DNA from: Listeria fleischmannii subsp. fleischmannii LU2006-1
GTDB taxonomy: Bacteria; Bacillota; Bacilli; Lactobacillales; Listeriaceae
DNA length: 54,932 nt
Assembly: GCF_000344175.1 (NCBI RefSeq)
Contig: NZ_ALWW01000014.1
Coordinates: forward strand, 1 to 54,932
Reading direction: 5' to 3'
Shown here: positions 33,530 to 43,158 of the stretch, piece after piece
How the letters are laid out: every line of letters starts with the position of its first letter
Position numbering within the stretch: the first letter of the stretch is position 1
Program-made: the position numbers and the translations under genes
The notes under the pieces: generated by a model
Seen by the model: the letters and a program-made list of their open reading frames with translations, nothing else
Told to the model about the DNA's origin: nothing
Databases searched by the model: none

Positions 33530-34144
33530 TTGAGTAGTACGGTAGAACGAATTACGTTTACAGAAAAATTAGCAGACAGATTAATTTCAAGAGAACGTTA
33601 CGCGGAAGATGAAGAAACGTACTTGAAAGTAAAGTATGGTGTAGAAGTTATTTTAATCAATGTAATTAAAATTTCGCTTGTCTATATCCTTGCTTTATTA
33701 ATTGGAGTATTTTGGGAAACACTCATTACGCATTTAGCTTTTGTAGCTTTGAGAAGGTATTCATTTGGCCTGCACGCCGTAAAAAGCTTGAACTGTACAA
33801 TTACAAGTCTACTAATGTTTGTTTTAGGTCCATTTTTATTCCAATCAATTCCATCTACTAATTGGATTGTCGTAATTGTATTTGCTTTAGTTCTATTCAA
33901 TATGTTTCGTTATGCTCCATCTGACACCGAAAGTCTGCCTCTTATTGGTTTGGAAGAAAGAAATATCTTAAAGAAAAAAGCGATGGTATGCACGATAGTA
34001 TTGTTTTTAATAACATTACTTGTACCTTCTGCGGAGATGAAAACACTAATCATGTTGGGGTCAGTCTATCAAGTCATTTCGATTCATCCATTAATGTATA
34101 AACTATTAAACAGGAGGTACAGGAATTATGAAAGCTATGAGTAA
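33530..34144 (+). CDS. agrB: AgrB, pheromone-processing membrane protease
   Basis: Cysteine endopeptidase that cuts the AgrD C-terminal part and forms the thiolactone ring. 204 residues, about four to six hydrophobic spans. Catalytic His in RRYSFGLHA and Cys in SLNCTITS keep the AgrB spacing (H-x6-C). TTG start behind GGAGGTG. Overlaps agrD by 17 bases. First gene of agrBDCA; the 245 bases upstream include a -10-like TAAAAT (33504-33509) and the inverted repeat GGTT...AACC, possibly AgrA control sequence. Confidence 0.95.
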   Translation: MSSTVERITFTEKLADRLISRERYAEDEETYLKVKYGVEVILINVIKISLVYILALLIGVFWETLITHLAFVALRRYSFGLHAVKSLNCTITSLLMFVLGPFLFQSIPSTNWIVVIVFALVLFNMFRYAPSDTESLPLIGLEERNILKKKAMVCTIVLFLITLLVPSAEMKTLIMLGSVYQVISIHPLMYKLLNRRYRNYESYE

Positions 34145-34304
34145 AAAAATGAGCAACTTTATCGGACGTAAACTAGAGGACCAAGGATTGAAAATTGCAA
34201 ATACTTCTATGAACAAGTCTTGCTTTGGCGTAACTTATGAGCCAAAAAATCCGATGTTAAAAACATTAGAAAAAAAAATAAAAAATTTAGTTGCGTTGTT
34301 ATAG
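34128..34304 (+). CDS. agrD: AgrD, autoinducing peptide precursor
   Basis: Not large enough for most gene callers. 58 residues as written: amphipathic leader MKAMSKKMSNFIGRKLEDQG, then the pheromone region MNKSCFGVT, then the conserved cut-site side YEPKNP. By alignment with L. monocytogenes AgrD (ACFMFV before YEPK), the predicted ring is CFGVT with the Cys thiol bonded to the C-terminal carboxyl. The tail after LEKK (IKNLVALL) follows a run of nine A (34270-34278); with eight A the frame would stop right after LEKK, a more usual AgrD end of 50 residues. AGGAGG lies ten bases before the ATG. Confidence 0.88.
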   Translation: MKAMSKKMSNFIGRKLEDQGLKIANTSMNKSCFGVTYEPKNPMLKTLEKKIKNLVALL

Positions 34305-34365
34305 TATTCCAATAAAAAAATATGATAAAATTGGTGTGAAAGTAAAACAACTTTGGGGGCTAGTC

Positions 34366-35673
34366 ATGAATCCACAAATCATATTATTTGTTGCTATATT
34401 AATTCAAAATATAGGATTTTTTATTGTAATACAAATATTAACAGGACGACTACTAAAATGGAAAGAGGGACTAATCACCTTAGCCTGTGCTATAGCGGTT
34501 ATCCCTCTTTTTCCAATGATACATTACTGGTTGAACTTGTTAACTATTGGTATCTTCACTTTAGCATTGCTGTATAAGAAGCAATCCGTATTTTTTGCAG
34601 TGACGATTCCATCAATTACATTTATTATATCGATTATGTGCGACTATATATTAAATCCATTATTGTGGTCTGTTTTTAAAATCCGAGTTGGAGAAATTTC
34701 AAGTGATTTAAGCCAAGCAGTATTTTATGCTATATCAATGATGGTCTTTGCTTGTTTATTAGCTATCATTTTGAAAAAAGCAATTGATAAATGGAGTGTC
34801 TACACATACTTAAATCAGAAAAAATATGGTTTTATGATTCTTGCCGTTGTGATTCTCACGCTATTAATCTATCATTTGAATATATTTTTCAGTGCTGCGG
34901 ATGGTTTTGTTCAAGAGATTGTGAGATTAAATACAATTATTTTTGTTGTTTACTTTATTGCTCTAATTGGTATTTTATATGTGGTTTTACAATCAGCTAT
35001 ACAAGAAATCAAAATGAAAACACAAGAAGAGCAATTTGAACAGTTACAAGAATATACGACAACATTAGAAACTTTACATAAAGAAATGCGCGTTTTCCGT
35101 CATGATTATATTAACATTCTTTCCAGTATGGCTGGTTATATGGAAAAAGATGATATGGAAGGTCTGAAAGAATTCTTTTCGGATAATATTGTTCCGATAA
35201 ATCAAACGATGACATCCAATAATCATAAAATATCATTACTCCAAAATATTCATATTATGGAATTAAAAGGACTAATAGCAATTAAATTGATTCGGGCGCA
35301 AGAGCTTAAAATCAATGCTATGGTCGAAGTTGTGGAAGAGATAGATGAAATTAATATGCCAAGTATTGATTTGTGTAAAATAGTTGGTATTTTATTAGAT
35401 AATGCAGTTGAAGCCGCTTCGGAAAGTAAAGATCCTTTTATTCGGTTAGCGGTCGTGAAACGGGAAGACTCGATATTAATTGTCTTTGCGAATAGTGTAC
35501 CGGAGAATATGCCACCCATTTATAAGGTCTTTGAAGAAGGATTTTCTACTAAAGGAGATGGTCGTGGTTTAGGTCTTGCAAGTTTACGAGAAACGATTCA
35601 AAAATATCCGAATGTGACACTCGCGACGAAATTGATGGATAGAGAATTTATTCAAGAGTTGGAAATTATGTAA
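34366..35673 (+). CDS. agrC: AgrC, pheromone sensor histidine kinase
   Basis: 435 residues. About six membrane segments to residue 215 form the peptide sensor; then a coiled region, the HPK10-type H-box FRHDYINILSSMAG, and an ATP-binding domain (LDNAVEAASES; GRGLGLASLRE). I start at ATG 34366, eight to nine bases after GGGGGC; the open frame extends further upstream over agrD without a ribosome site. The sensor half is expected to vary together with AgrD. Confidence 0.94.
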   Translation: MNPQIILFVAILIQNIGFFIVIQILTGRLLKWKEGLITLACAIAVIPLFPMIHYWLNLLTIGIFTLALLYKKQSVFFAVTIPSITFIISIMCDYILNPLLWSVFKIRVGEISSDLSQAVFYAISMMVFACLLAIILKKAIDKWSVYTYLNQKKYGFMILAVVILTLLIYHLNIFFSAADGFVQEIVRLNTIIFVVYFIALIGILYVVLQSAIQEIKMKTQEEQFEQLQEYTTTLETLHKEMRVFRHDYINILSSMAGYMEKDDMEGLKEFFSDNIVPINQTMTSNNHKISLLQNIHIMELKGLIAIKLIRAQELKINAMVEVVEEIDEINMPSIDLCKIVGILLDNAVEAASESKDPFIRLAVVKREDSILIVFANSVPENMPPIYKVFEEGFSTKGDGRGLGLASLRETIQKYPNVTLATKLMDREFIQELEIM

Positions 35674-35688
35674 GAAATGAGGATGGAC

Positions 35689-36417
35689 ATGTTACCAATT
35701 TTTATATGCGAAGATAATAGAATACAACGGGAACGTTTAAAGAAATATGTAGAAGATTTTATTATGTTAGAGCATTTTGATATGGAAATTGTATTTTCTT
35801 CTGGGAATCCGTATGAAGTGTTGGAAGAAATTGAAAAATCAGCTGGAATGGGTCTTTATTTTTTAGATATTGATTTACAGCAGCCAGATTTAAATGGTTT
35901 TGAGTTAGCGAAGAAAATTAGAGAAAAAGATTCGCGCGGCTTCATTATTTTCATAACGACGCATGCAGAACTAACTTATCTAACGTTTACTTATAAGGTA
36001 GAGGCGCTAGATTATATTATTAAAGATAATTTAAATGAAGTTCAAGAACGTGTTCATGATTGTTTACGTAGTGTACAACAACGTATGCTAGACGAACGGG
36101 ATCCAGATAAGTATTTTACGTTTAGATTAAATGATAAGAAAGTAATTCATGAAAAACAAGATGATATTTTATTTTTTGAAACCTCAACGAAAAGTCATAA
36201 AGTTGTTTTACATGGTAAAAATCGTCAAATTGAGTTTTATGCAAAAATGAGAGATGTTGAGAAAATATTAGACGAGCCATTTTATCGTTGTCACCGTTCC
36301 TTTTTAGTGAATAAAAACAATATTAATGTGGTTGACAGGGCTACGGGCGAGCTTACCATGACAAACGGTGAGATTTGTATGGCATCTAGTAAATTAATAC
36401 GAGGTATGAAACTTTAG
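35689..36417 (+). CDS. agrA: AgrA, LytTR response regulator
   Basis: 242 residues. Receiver domain with acidic pocket ICEDN and phospho-acceptor Asp in YFLDIDLQQPDLNGFEL; LytTR DNA-binding domain from about 140 (KYFTFRLNDKKVIHE; FYRCHRSFLVNKNNI). Start ATG 35689 gives MLPIFICED, as in L. monocytogenes; two upstream in-frame ATGs overlap the ribosome site GAGG. Follows agrC by 15 bases and ends the operon at a terminator. Confidence 0.95.
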   Translation: MLPIFICEDNRIQRERLKKYVEDFIMLEHFDMEIVFSSGNPYEVLEEIEKSAGMGLYFLDIDLQQPDLNGFELAKKIREKDSRGFIIFITTHAELTYLTFTYKVEALDYIIKDNLNEVQERVHDCLRSVQQRMLDERDPDKYFTFRLNDKKVIHEKQDDILFFETSTKSHKVVLHGKNRQIEFYAKMRDVEKILDEPFYRCHRSFLVNKNNINVVDRATGELTMTNGEICMASSKLIRGMKL

Positions 36418-36420
36418 ATT

Positions 36421-36453
36421 CGAATCCGCACGAAAGTCGGGTTCGTTTTTTTT
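36421..36453 (+). terminator. Terminator after agrBDCA
   Basis: Stem CGAATCCG / CGGGTTCG (one G-U pair) and a run of eight T. Confidence 0.88.
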
Positions 36454-36545
36454 AGATTTGAAAGTCTGTGCGATAAAAGGTAAAATATAGAGTGGACGAC
36501 TATATTTTATAGGGATTATCATTTTAAAATAGGAGCTGAATGGAA

Positions 36546-38520
36546 ATGCAAGGCTTTTTTGAGAAAAGAATGCTTAAATATCCATTATATGGCTTAATTG
36601 CAGCGACGATAATTTTATGCGTCATTACTTTTTTTTTATGAGTGGTGGCTGTCTGTTATTATTTTTGTTGCAGGTGTTGCACTGATTACGGCGATGTTTT
36701 ATTTTGAGCATCGTTTAAATCAAGATGTGCAGGAATATGTTTCTAATTTAACGTATCGTATAAAGCGCAGCGAAGAAGACGCACTAGTTGAGATGCCGAT
36801 GGGAATTATGCTGTATGATGAAGATTATAAGATTCAGTGGTTAAATCCATTTATGGCGAAGTATTTTGATAATCACAAGCTAATTGGAGAACCGCTAGAT
36901 GAAGTTGGACCAGAATTTTTGGCTGTTATTAAAGGTGAGGAAAAAGAGGGCGTACAGTCCATTAAATGGCGTGATTACCGCTTTGATACCATTATTAAAC
37001 GGGAAGAGCGGATTTTATATCTGTATGATCGCACGGAATATTATGAGTTACATGAAAAATATAAGGCGGAGAAATCTGTTTTTGCGATTATTTTTCTTGA
37101 TAATTATGATGAGTGGGCGCAGGGGATGGATGATAGACGCAGAAGTGCGCTAAATAATTTGGTGACCTCTATGCTGACCAATTGGGCGCGTGAACATCGG
37201 ATTTACCTGAAGAGGATTAGCTCAGACCGGTTTATGGCGTTTCTAAATGAGGCCATGTTAGAACAGTTGGAAGAGGAAAAGTTTTCCTTGTTAGATCGCA
37301 TTCGCGAGCGTACGTCTAAACAAAACATTCCTTTAACCCTAAGTATAGGGATTGGTTATAACGAAGATGATTTGATTAGTCTCGCAGATCTTGCGCAGTC
37401 AGGGCTTGATCTTGCGCTTGGGCGCGGTGGGGATCAGGTTGTTATTAAGCAGCCAGAAGGTCAAGTTCGTTTTTACGGGGGAAAAACCAACCCGATGGAA
37501 AAGCGGACGCGTGTGCGTGCCAGAGTTATCTCTCAGGCGCTTCAAGAGCTCATTACACAAAGCGACCAAGTTTTTGTTATGGGGCACCGCTATCCGGATA
37601 TGGATGTTATTGGCTCTAGCCTAGGTGTGATGCGGATTGCCGAAATGAATGATCGAAATGCGTATGTTGTCGTCGAACCAGGTAAAATGAGTCCGGACGT
37701 GGAGCGTTTGATGACCGAAATAGAAGAGTATCCTAATGTAATTAAGAACATTGTGACCCCACAAGTAGCAAACGAAAATATTACGAATAAAAGTTTACTC
37801 GTTGTCGTGGATACACATAAGCCTTCCATGGTGATGAACCGGGAGCTTTTAGAATCGGCGTCGCATGTTGTCGTAATTGACCATCATCGCCGTTCAGAGG
37901 AATTTGTTGAAAATCCGGTGCTCGTTTATATTGAACCGTATGCTTCTTCTACAGCGGAACTTGTGACGGAACTGTTTGAATATCAACCTGATTTGGAGCA
38001 AGTGGGTAAAATTGAAGCCACTGCTTTGCTTTCTGGAATTGTGGTGGATACGAAGAATTTTACTTTACGTACCGGCTCACGCACGTTTGATGCGGCAAGC
38101 TATTTACGGTCGCTAGGGGCAGACACTGTTCTTGTTCAAAATTTCCTGAAAGAAGATATAGCTACCTTTACTCAGCGAAGTAAACTTGTTGAATCGCTTG
38201 AGATTTACCATGATGGTATGGCGATTGCTAAGGGGCATGAGGACGAGGTTTTTGGTACAGTGATTGCGGCACAGGCAGCGGATACGATGTTGTCGATGGA
38301 AGGCGTTCAGGCGTCGTTTGTGATTACGCTTCGCCCGGACAAGATGATTGGCATTAGTGCCCGGTCGCTAGGTGAAATTAATGTGCAGGTAATTATGGAG
38401 AAGCTAGGCGGAGGCGGTCACTTGTCTAATGCGGCGACGCAACTTAAAGGCATGACGATTGCTGAGGCGGAAAAAGATTTACTAGACGCGATTGACGCGT
38501 ATTGGAAGGGAGAAACATAA
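36546..38520 (+). CDS. pdeA: c-di-AMP phosphodiesterase GdpP/PdeA (apparent +1 frameshift)
   Basis: Membrane enzyme that degrades c-di-AMP. About 657 residues when restored: two N-terminal membrane spans, a PAS-like domain (about 85-150), a degenerate GGDEF domain (about 170-300) and DHH/DHHA1 domains with [33 protein letters not shown] and [12 protein letters not shown]. The frame breaks in the nine-T run at 36629-36637; one T fewer gives [17 protein letters not shown], joining the two parts. ATG 36546 lies nine bases after AGGAGC. rplI follows after one base. Confidence 0.93.
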
Positions 38521-38521
38521 T

Positions 38522-38968
38522 ATGAAAGTCATTTTTCTAAAAGATGTAAAAGGTACTGGTAAAAAAGGTGAAGTGAAAGACGTGGCGGATGGCTACGCGA
38601 AAAACTTTTTAATTAAAAACGGGCATGCTGTTGAAGCCAATTCGAAAAATATGAGCGCTCTGCGCGGGCAAGAAAAACGTGCGGAAAAAGATGCGCAAGA
38701 AGAACTGGCTGAAGCGAAAGCGTTAAAAGAAAAATTGGAAGACTTGACGGTTACGCTTAAGGCGAAATCAGGCGAAGGCGGTCGTTTGTTTGGTTCGATT
38801 ACGACGAAACAAATTGCACAGGCGCTTCAAAAGGATTTTGGGATTAAAATTGATAAGCGGAAAATGGAATTACCAGATGCCATTCGTTCGCTTGGGTATA
38901 CTAATGTTCCCATTAAGCTACATCATGAGGTTAGCGCGACTATGAAAGTGCACGTGACAGAAGAGTAA
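38522..38968 (+). CDS. rplI: 50S ribosomal protein L9
   Basis: 148 residues, normal. N-terminal [21 protein letters not shown], long connecting helix (about 40-75) and C-terminal rRNA-binding domain. Start ATG 38522, one base after the pdeA stop, with GGGAG inside the end of pdeA, so translation is coupled. Order pdeA-rplI-dnaB is conserved in Bacillales. Confidence 0.97.
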   Translation: MKVIFLKDVKGTGKKGEVKDVADGYAKNFLIKNGHAVEANSKNMSALRGQEKRAEKDAQEELAEAKALKEKLEDLTVTLKAKSGEGGRLFGSITTKQIAQALQKDFGIKIDKRKMELPDAIRSLGYTNVPIKLHHEVSATMKVHVTEE

Positions 38969-39011
38969 GCGTTAAGATAATTACTAATTTTATTAAAAAG
39001 GAGCTAGGGCA

Positions 39012-40358
39012 GTGGATACTTTTCAAGATAGAACGCCACCGCAAAATATTGAAGCTGAGCAGGCCGTCTTAGGTGCTGTATTTCTTGAACCGAATGCGCT
39101 GATTACGGCTTCTGAAATACTCATGCCGGATGATTTCTATAGGCAAGCGCACCAACTCATTTTTGAGACGATGCTCGATTTAAATGATCACGGAAAAGCT
39201 GTGGATGTGCTAACGGTTTATGAGGCACTTGCATCTAGTGGTCGAATTGAGGATGCGGGCGGTCTTCCTTATTTAACGGAACTCTCAGGTGCTGTGCCGA
39301 CAGCCGCCAACTTAGAATATTATGCGCATATTATTGAGGATAAGGCGCTTTTAAGACGTTTAATTCGAACAGCGACTCAAATTGCGACGGATGGTTACTC
39401 GCGCGAAGATGAACTAGATGCGCTTATGGATGAGGCTGAAAAAAGCATTTTAGAAGTTTCCGGGCGCAAAAATGTGGGTGCTTTTAAAAATATTAAAGAC
39501 GTTTTGGTTAAAACTTATGACGACATCGAAATTTTACATAACCGAAAAGGCGATATAACGGGGATTCCAACAGGGTTTAAAGAGCTGGATAAAATGACAG
39601 CGGGATTTCAGCGCAATGATTTAATCATCGTAGCGGCCCGCCCATCGGTAGGTAAAACAGCATTTGCGCTTAATATTGCACAAAACGTAGCCACTAAAAC
39701 GGATGAAAATGTGGCGATATTTAGTCTTGAAATGGGTGCCGAACAACTCGTTATGCGGATGCTTTGTGCGGAAGGAAATATCAACGCGCAAAATCTGCGT
39801 ACAGGTTCGCTGACATCAGAAGATTGGCAGAAACTTACTATTGCGATGGGGACGTTATCGAATTCGGGTATTTTTATTGATGATACACCAGGCGTTCGCG
39901 TAAATGAAATTCGTTCAAAATGCCGTCGTTTAAAACAAGAGTCAGGTCTTGGCATGATTGTGATTGACTACTTGCAACTTATTCAAGGGAGTGGTCGTGG
40001 CGGCGAAAACCGTCAACAAGAAGTGTCAGAAATTTCACGTTCACTTAAAGCACTTGCGCGTGAACTTGAAGTGCCGGTCATTGCGCTTTCGCAGTTATCG
40101 CGTAGTGTAGAGCAGCGGCAAGATAAACGCCCGATGATGTCTGATATTCGTGAATCAGGATCAATCGAGCAAGATGCGGATATTGTGGCTTTCTTATATC
40201 GTGAGGATTACTATGACCGTGAAGGCGAAAATGATGGAACCATTGAAATTCTAATTGCTAAGCAGCGGAATGGTCCTGTAGGGGACGTCAAACTCGCTTT
40301 TGTGAAAGAATATAATAAGTTTGTTAACCTTGAAGTAAGATATGATGAGATGGCGTAA
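39012..40358 (+). CDS. dnaB: Replicative DNA helicase (DnaB type)
   Basis: Hexameric helicase that unwinds DNA at the fork (called DnaC in Bacillus). 448 residues. N-terminal domain (PPQNIEAEQAVLGAVFLEPN), linker, then RecA-like core with Walker A ARPSVGKTAFAL, Walker B MIVIDYLQLIQG and ALSQLSRSVEQR. GTG start with AAGGAGCTAG upstream. Last gene in the pdeA-rplI-dnaB cluster, ends at a terminator. Confidence 0.97.
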   Translation: MDTFQDRTPPQNIEAEQAVLGAVFLEPNALITASEILMPDDFYRQAHQLIFETMLDLNDHGKAVDVLTVYEALASSGRIEDAGGLPYLTELSGAVPTAANLEYYAHIIEDKALLRRLIRTATQIATDGYSREDELDALMDEAEKSILEVSGRKNVGAFKNIKDVLVKTYDDIEILHNRKGDITGIPTGFKELDKMTAGFQRNDLIIVAARPSVGKTAFALNIAQNVATKTDENVAIFSLEMGAEQLVMRMLCAEGNINAQNLRTGSLTSEDWQKLTIAMGTLSNSGIFIDDTPGVRVNEIRSKCRRLKQESGLGMIVIDYLQLIQGSGRGGENRQQEVSEISRSLKALARELEVPVIALSQLSRSVEQRQDKRPMMSDIRESGSIEQDADIVAFLYREDYYDREGENDGTIEILIAKQRNGPVGDVKLAFVKEYNKFVNLEVRYDEMA

Positions 40359-40365
40359 AATTTAG

Positions 40366-40394
40366 ACAGAGCGGTTTGCCGCTCTGTTTTTTTT
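40366..40394 (+). terminator. Terminator after dnaB
   Basis: Stem ACAGAGCGG / CCGCTCTGT with TTTG loop and eight T. Confidence 0.95.
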
Positions 40395-40436
40395 ATAAAA
40401 TTAGGGGTAAAGTCTTGTAAAAAAGGAGTGACTGGT

Positions 40437-40883
40437 ATGGAAATTTACAAACGGATTTTAGTGGCTGTAGATGGTTCAGAGTCTTCTTCGGCCGCCTTTT
40501 TAAAAGCTTGTGGTGCGGCAAAGCGCAACGGGGCGCATCTGGGTATCACAACCATTATTGATACACTCTATTTTGCCAATTTAACGGCCCTTGATGGTGG
40601 GCAGACGGTCAACCAATTTACGGAAAATGCGGAAAAAATGTTAGAGGATTATGAAAAACAAGCAAAAGATTTAGGTGTGGAAAGCGTTGAAACTATTTTA
40701 GATTATGGCCCTCCGAAAGCCACGATTGTAGAAATTGCAGCCGAGAAATTTCATGCTGATTTAATTGTTGTTGGGGCAGTTGGAACTTCAAGGTTAAGTC
40801 GTATTTTACTTGGGAGCGTAGCGGGCTATGTAACATTACACGCGGAATGCGATGTGCTAGTCGAGCGGGAAAGTTTAGATTAG
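40437..40883 (+). CDS. Universal stress protein UspA family
   Basis: 148 residues, single Usp domain. Begins YKRILVAVDGSESSSAAF and has the nucleotide-binding pattern VVGAVGTSRLSRILLGSVAGYV (G-x2-G then G-S), so ATP-binding is likely. Start ATG 40437, nine bases after AAGGAG; an upstream GTG touches the ribosome site. Single gene between two terminators. Confidence 0.9.
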   Translation: MEIYKRILVAVDGSESSSAAFLKACGAAKRNGAHLGITTIIDTLYFANLTALDGGQTVNQFTENAEKMLEDYEKQAKDLGVESVETILDYGPPKATIVEIAAEKFHADLIVVGAVGTSRLSRILLGSVAGYVTLHAECDVLVERESLD

Positions 40884-40890
40884 AAGGGAT

Positions 40891-40925
40891 AGACTATGGG
40901 CGAAGGAGCCCGTAGTCTGTTTTTG
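40891..40925 (+). terminator. Terminator after uspA-like gene
   Basis: Stem AGACTATGGGC / GCCCGTAGTCT (one G-U), 6-nt loop, TTTTT. Confidence 0.88.
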
Positions 40926-40950
40926 ACTAAAAGTCTATTTGAGATAAAAA

Positions 40951-41022
40951 CGAACGATAATTTTAACATAATAAAAAACGTTCGTGATATTCGTTGACGA
41001 ATGGAGGGACAAACGGTAAAAT
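40951..41022 (+). promoter_or_regulatory. purA promoter with PurR-box-like pair
   Basis: Promoter TTGACG (40994-40999), 17 bp, TAAAAT (41017-41022). Just upstream lie CGAACGATA (40951-40959) and inverted CGTTCG (40979-40984), both resembling PurBox CGAAC cores in opposite orientation as in Bacillus. PurR repression by adenine is likely. Confidence 0.65.
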
Positions 41023-41085
41023 GGATAATGGAAATAATGACTAACGGAAAATGGTTAGTTAAAGATCAAAAAATGAGGTGTTTAC

Positions 41086-42378
41086 ATGTCTTCGGTTGTT
41101 GTTGTTGGAACACAGTGGGGCGATGAAGGTAAAGGGAAAATTACAGATTTTCTTTCGGAAAATGCAGAGGCTATTGCGCGTTATCAAGGTGGTAATAATG
41201 CGGGGCACACGATTAAATTTGATGGTGTGACTTATAAATTACACTTAATTCCATCAGGTATTTTTTACAAAGAAAAAATTAGTGTTATTGGAAATGGTAT
41301 GGTGGTCGATCCAAAAGCGCTCGTTCAGGAATTAACGTATTTACATGAAAAAGGTGTAGATACATCGAATTTACGAATTTCGAATCGTGCGCATGTGATT
41401 TTACCTTATCATATTCGAATTGACGAGGCTGACGAGGAGCGCAAAGGCGCAAATAAAATCGGAACGACGAAAAAAGGAATCGGCCCAGCCTATATGGATA
41501 AAGCTGCGCGTGTCGGCATCCGAATTATTGACCTTCTAGACAAAGAAACCTTCAAAGAAAAACTTGACCATAATTTAAAAGAAAAAAATCGTCTTTTGGA
41601 ACGCTTTTATGAATTAGAAGGCTTTACTTTAGATGAAATTTTAGATGAATATTATGAATACGGCCAAAAATTTAAAGAATATGTTTGTGACACATCGGTT
41701 GTTTTAAATGATGCGCTAGACGACGGAAAACGCGTCTTATTTGAAGGAGCACAAGGTGTTATGCTAGACATTGACCAAGGAACTTATCCGTTTGTAACAT
41801 CCAGTAACCCAATTGCCGGCGGAGTGACAATCGGAAGTGGAGTTGGCCCGTCTAAAATTAATCATGTAGTAGGTGTTGCGAAGGCTTATACAACCCGTGT
41901 TGGTGACGGTCCTTTCCCAACGGAATTATTTGATACGATTGGTGATACCATTCGTGAAGTTGGTCATGAATATGGTACGACAACTGGAAGACCTCGCCGT
42001 GTTGGTTGGTTTGATAGTGTTGTTGTGCGACATGCAAGACGTGTTAGCGGCTTAACAGACCTTTCGCTAACGCTTCTGGATGTTCTTACAGGCATCGAAA
42101 CGCTTAAAATTTGTGTGGCTTATAAATTAGATGGCAAAATCATTTCTGAATTTCCTGCGAGCCTTAAAGATTTGGCTCGCTGCGAACCAGTTTATGAAGA
42201 GCTTCCTGGTTGGAAGGAAGACATCACAGGTGTTCAATCACTAGACGATCTGCCGGCCAATGCAAGACATTACATGGAACGAATCGCACAACTTACGGGA
42301 GTGCAAGTGTCAATGTTTTCAGTTGGTCCAGACCGAAATCAGACGCATGTTGTGAAAAGTGTGTGGCGTTTAGCTTAA
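41086..42378 (+). CDS. purA: Adenylosuccinate synthetase
   Basis: Joins IMP and aspartate with GTP, the first committed step to AMP. 430 residues. GTP loop [41 protein letters not shown] and [10 protein letters not shown] are intact. ATG start with ATGAGGTG ahead. In L. monocytogenes EGD-e the type VII secretion genes follow purA; here a repeat element and a minus-strand gene follow instead. Confidence 0.97.
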   Translation: MSSVVVVGTQWGDEGKGKITDFLSENAEAIARYQGGNNAGHTIKFDGVTYKLHLIPSGIFYKEKISVIGNGMVVDPKALVQELTYLHEKGVDTSNLRISNRAHVILPYHIRIDEADEERKGANKIGTTKKGIGPAYMDKAARVGIRIIDLLDKETFKEKLDHNLKEKNRLLERFYELEGFTLDEILDEYYEYGQKFKEYVCDTSVVLNDALDDGKRVLFEGAQGVMLDIDQGTYPFVTSSNPIAGGVTIGSGVGPSKINHVVGVAKAYTTRVGDGPFPTELFDTIGDTIREVGHEYGTTTGRPRRVGWFDSVVVRHARRVSGLTDLSLTLLDVLTGIETLKICVAYKLDGKIISEFPASLKDLARCEPVYEELPGWKEDITGVQSLDDLPANARHYMERIAQLTGVQVSMFSVGPDRNQTHVVKSVWRLA

Positions 42379-42382
42379 AATT

Positions 42383-42408
42383 AAGAACCTGCAAATTTGC
42401 AGGTTCTT
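42383..42408 (+). terminator. Palindromic terminator after purA, copy 1
   Basis: Perfect 26-bp palindrome with arms AAGAACCTGCAAA / TTTGCAGGTTCTT. An identical copy lies at 42585-42610. Confidence 0.8.
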
Positions 42409-42530
42409 TCAGACTGCTGACAAACGGCAATCTTCGTCGTTAGCGCCTCCGTTCCGGTGCTCACGTACAAAAGTACGCTCTGCTCCGGTACTCGGCTCTG
42501 CTAGAATCTCACCATTTGTCAGCAGTCTGA
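42409..42530. repeat. Long inverted-repeat element
   Basis: Outer arms TCAGACTGCTGACAAA (42409-42424) and TTTGTCAGCAGTCTGA (42515-42530) are perfect 16-bp inverted repeats. The inside is locally GC-rich and itself imperfectly symmetrical: CCGGTGCTCACGTAC, AAAA, then GTACGCTCTGCTCCGG. No protein-coding sense. It resembles a small palindromic intergenic element rather than an insertion sequence; no transposase is present. Confidence 0.75.
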
Positions 42531-42573
42531 TTTTGGCGTGCGCCGTTTTGTTTTGCGTAAACTTTAAGTTTTT

Positions 42574-43158
42574 CTACAAGCTAAAAGAACCTGCAAATTT
42601 GCAGGTTCTTTTTATGTCTTCAAAAATATCAATGATATCATCTACGACGCCCGTTTCATCTTTGTAGATTTTGAGCATGAAATACATGAGAACGAGGAGT
42701 ACAAAAAGGTTTGAGTGAGGGCGGATAGAATCTTCAAACGAAAATGACACAGTGAAAAAGGAGTCGCCAGTTAAAATGGATGCAATCCGTTCATCATTTG
42801 AGTGTAAGTCTACATCTTCGTTTAAGTTTTCTTCAATTAAAATCTTTTGATCAGGAAATTCAGCCATTACGGAAAAATAAAGCATACTGTTGCCAACTTT
42901 ATCTTTAAGATAAAATCGCTCTTCTCCGTAATTAAATTCATATTCAGCAAGCAAAAAGCGTTTTAGTCCTGTATTTTTACGATGAATTTGGCCCATAATT
43001 TTGCCATCAGCTGAAGTATAAATATAAGAATTATCTTTTTCACGGTCAGAATGTACTTCTTTTTTTATAAAAGCAATAATTTTACCGTATTCGTCCTTTA
43101 GCTCCATACTTGAAGCGTTTTCAAAAATAACTTTATCTAAAAGTGTAAAAGTAGCCAA
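42574..43158 (-). CDS. Unknown protein, possibly with an altered C terminus
   Basis: 194 residues, not a family I recognise. TTG start (MATFTLLDKVIF) chosen because GGGAGG lies eight bases upstream; a longer frame has no ribosome site. The body is mostly beta-type sequence with short repeats of hydrophobic and charged residues (YIYTSADGKIMGQIHRK; YGEERFYLKDKVGNSMLYF), loosely like LURP-one/tubby-like folds, and has one hydrophobic segment NLFVLLVLMYFMLKIY at about 158-173. The last residues RTCKFAGSFSL are encoded by the terminator palindrome, so the natural end may have been displaced. Confidence 0.7.
   Translation of the reverse strand: MATFTLLDKVIFENASSMELKDEYGKIIAFIKKEVHSDREKDNSYIYTSADGKIMGQIHRKNTGLKRFLLAEYEFNYGEERFYLKDKVGNSMLYFSVMAEFPDQKILIEENLNEDVDLHSNDERIASILTGDSFFTVSFSFEDSIRPHSNLFVLLVLMYFMLKIYKDETGVVDDIIDIFEDIKRTCKFAGSFSL
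42585..42610 (-). repeat. Same 26-bp palindrome, copy 2
   Basis: Identical to 42383-42408. It falls inside the last codons of the minus-strand gene that ends at 42574, and could still terminate transcription from either side. Confidence 0.75.

Noticed and set aside
42210-42443. Plus-strand frame over the purA end and the repeat
   Set aside because: Shadow of purA running into the palindrome; no start signal.
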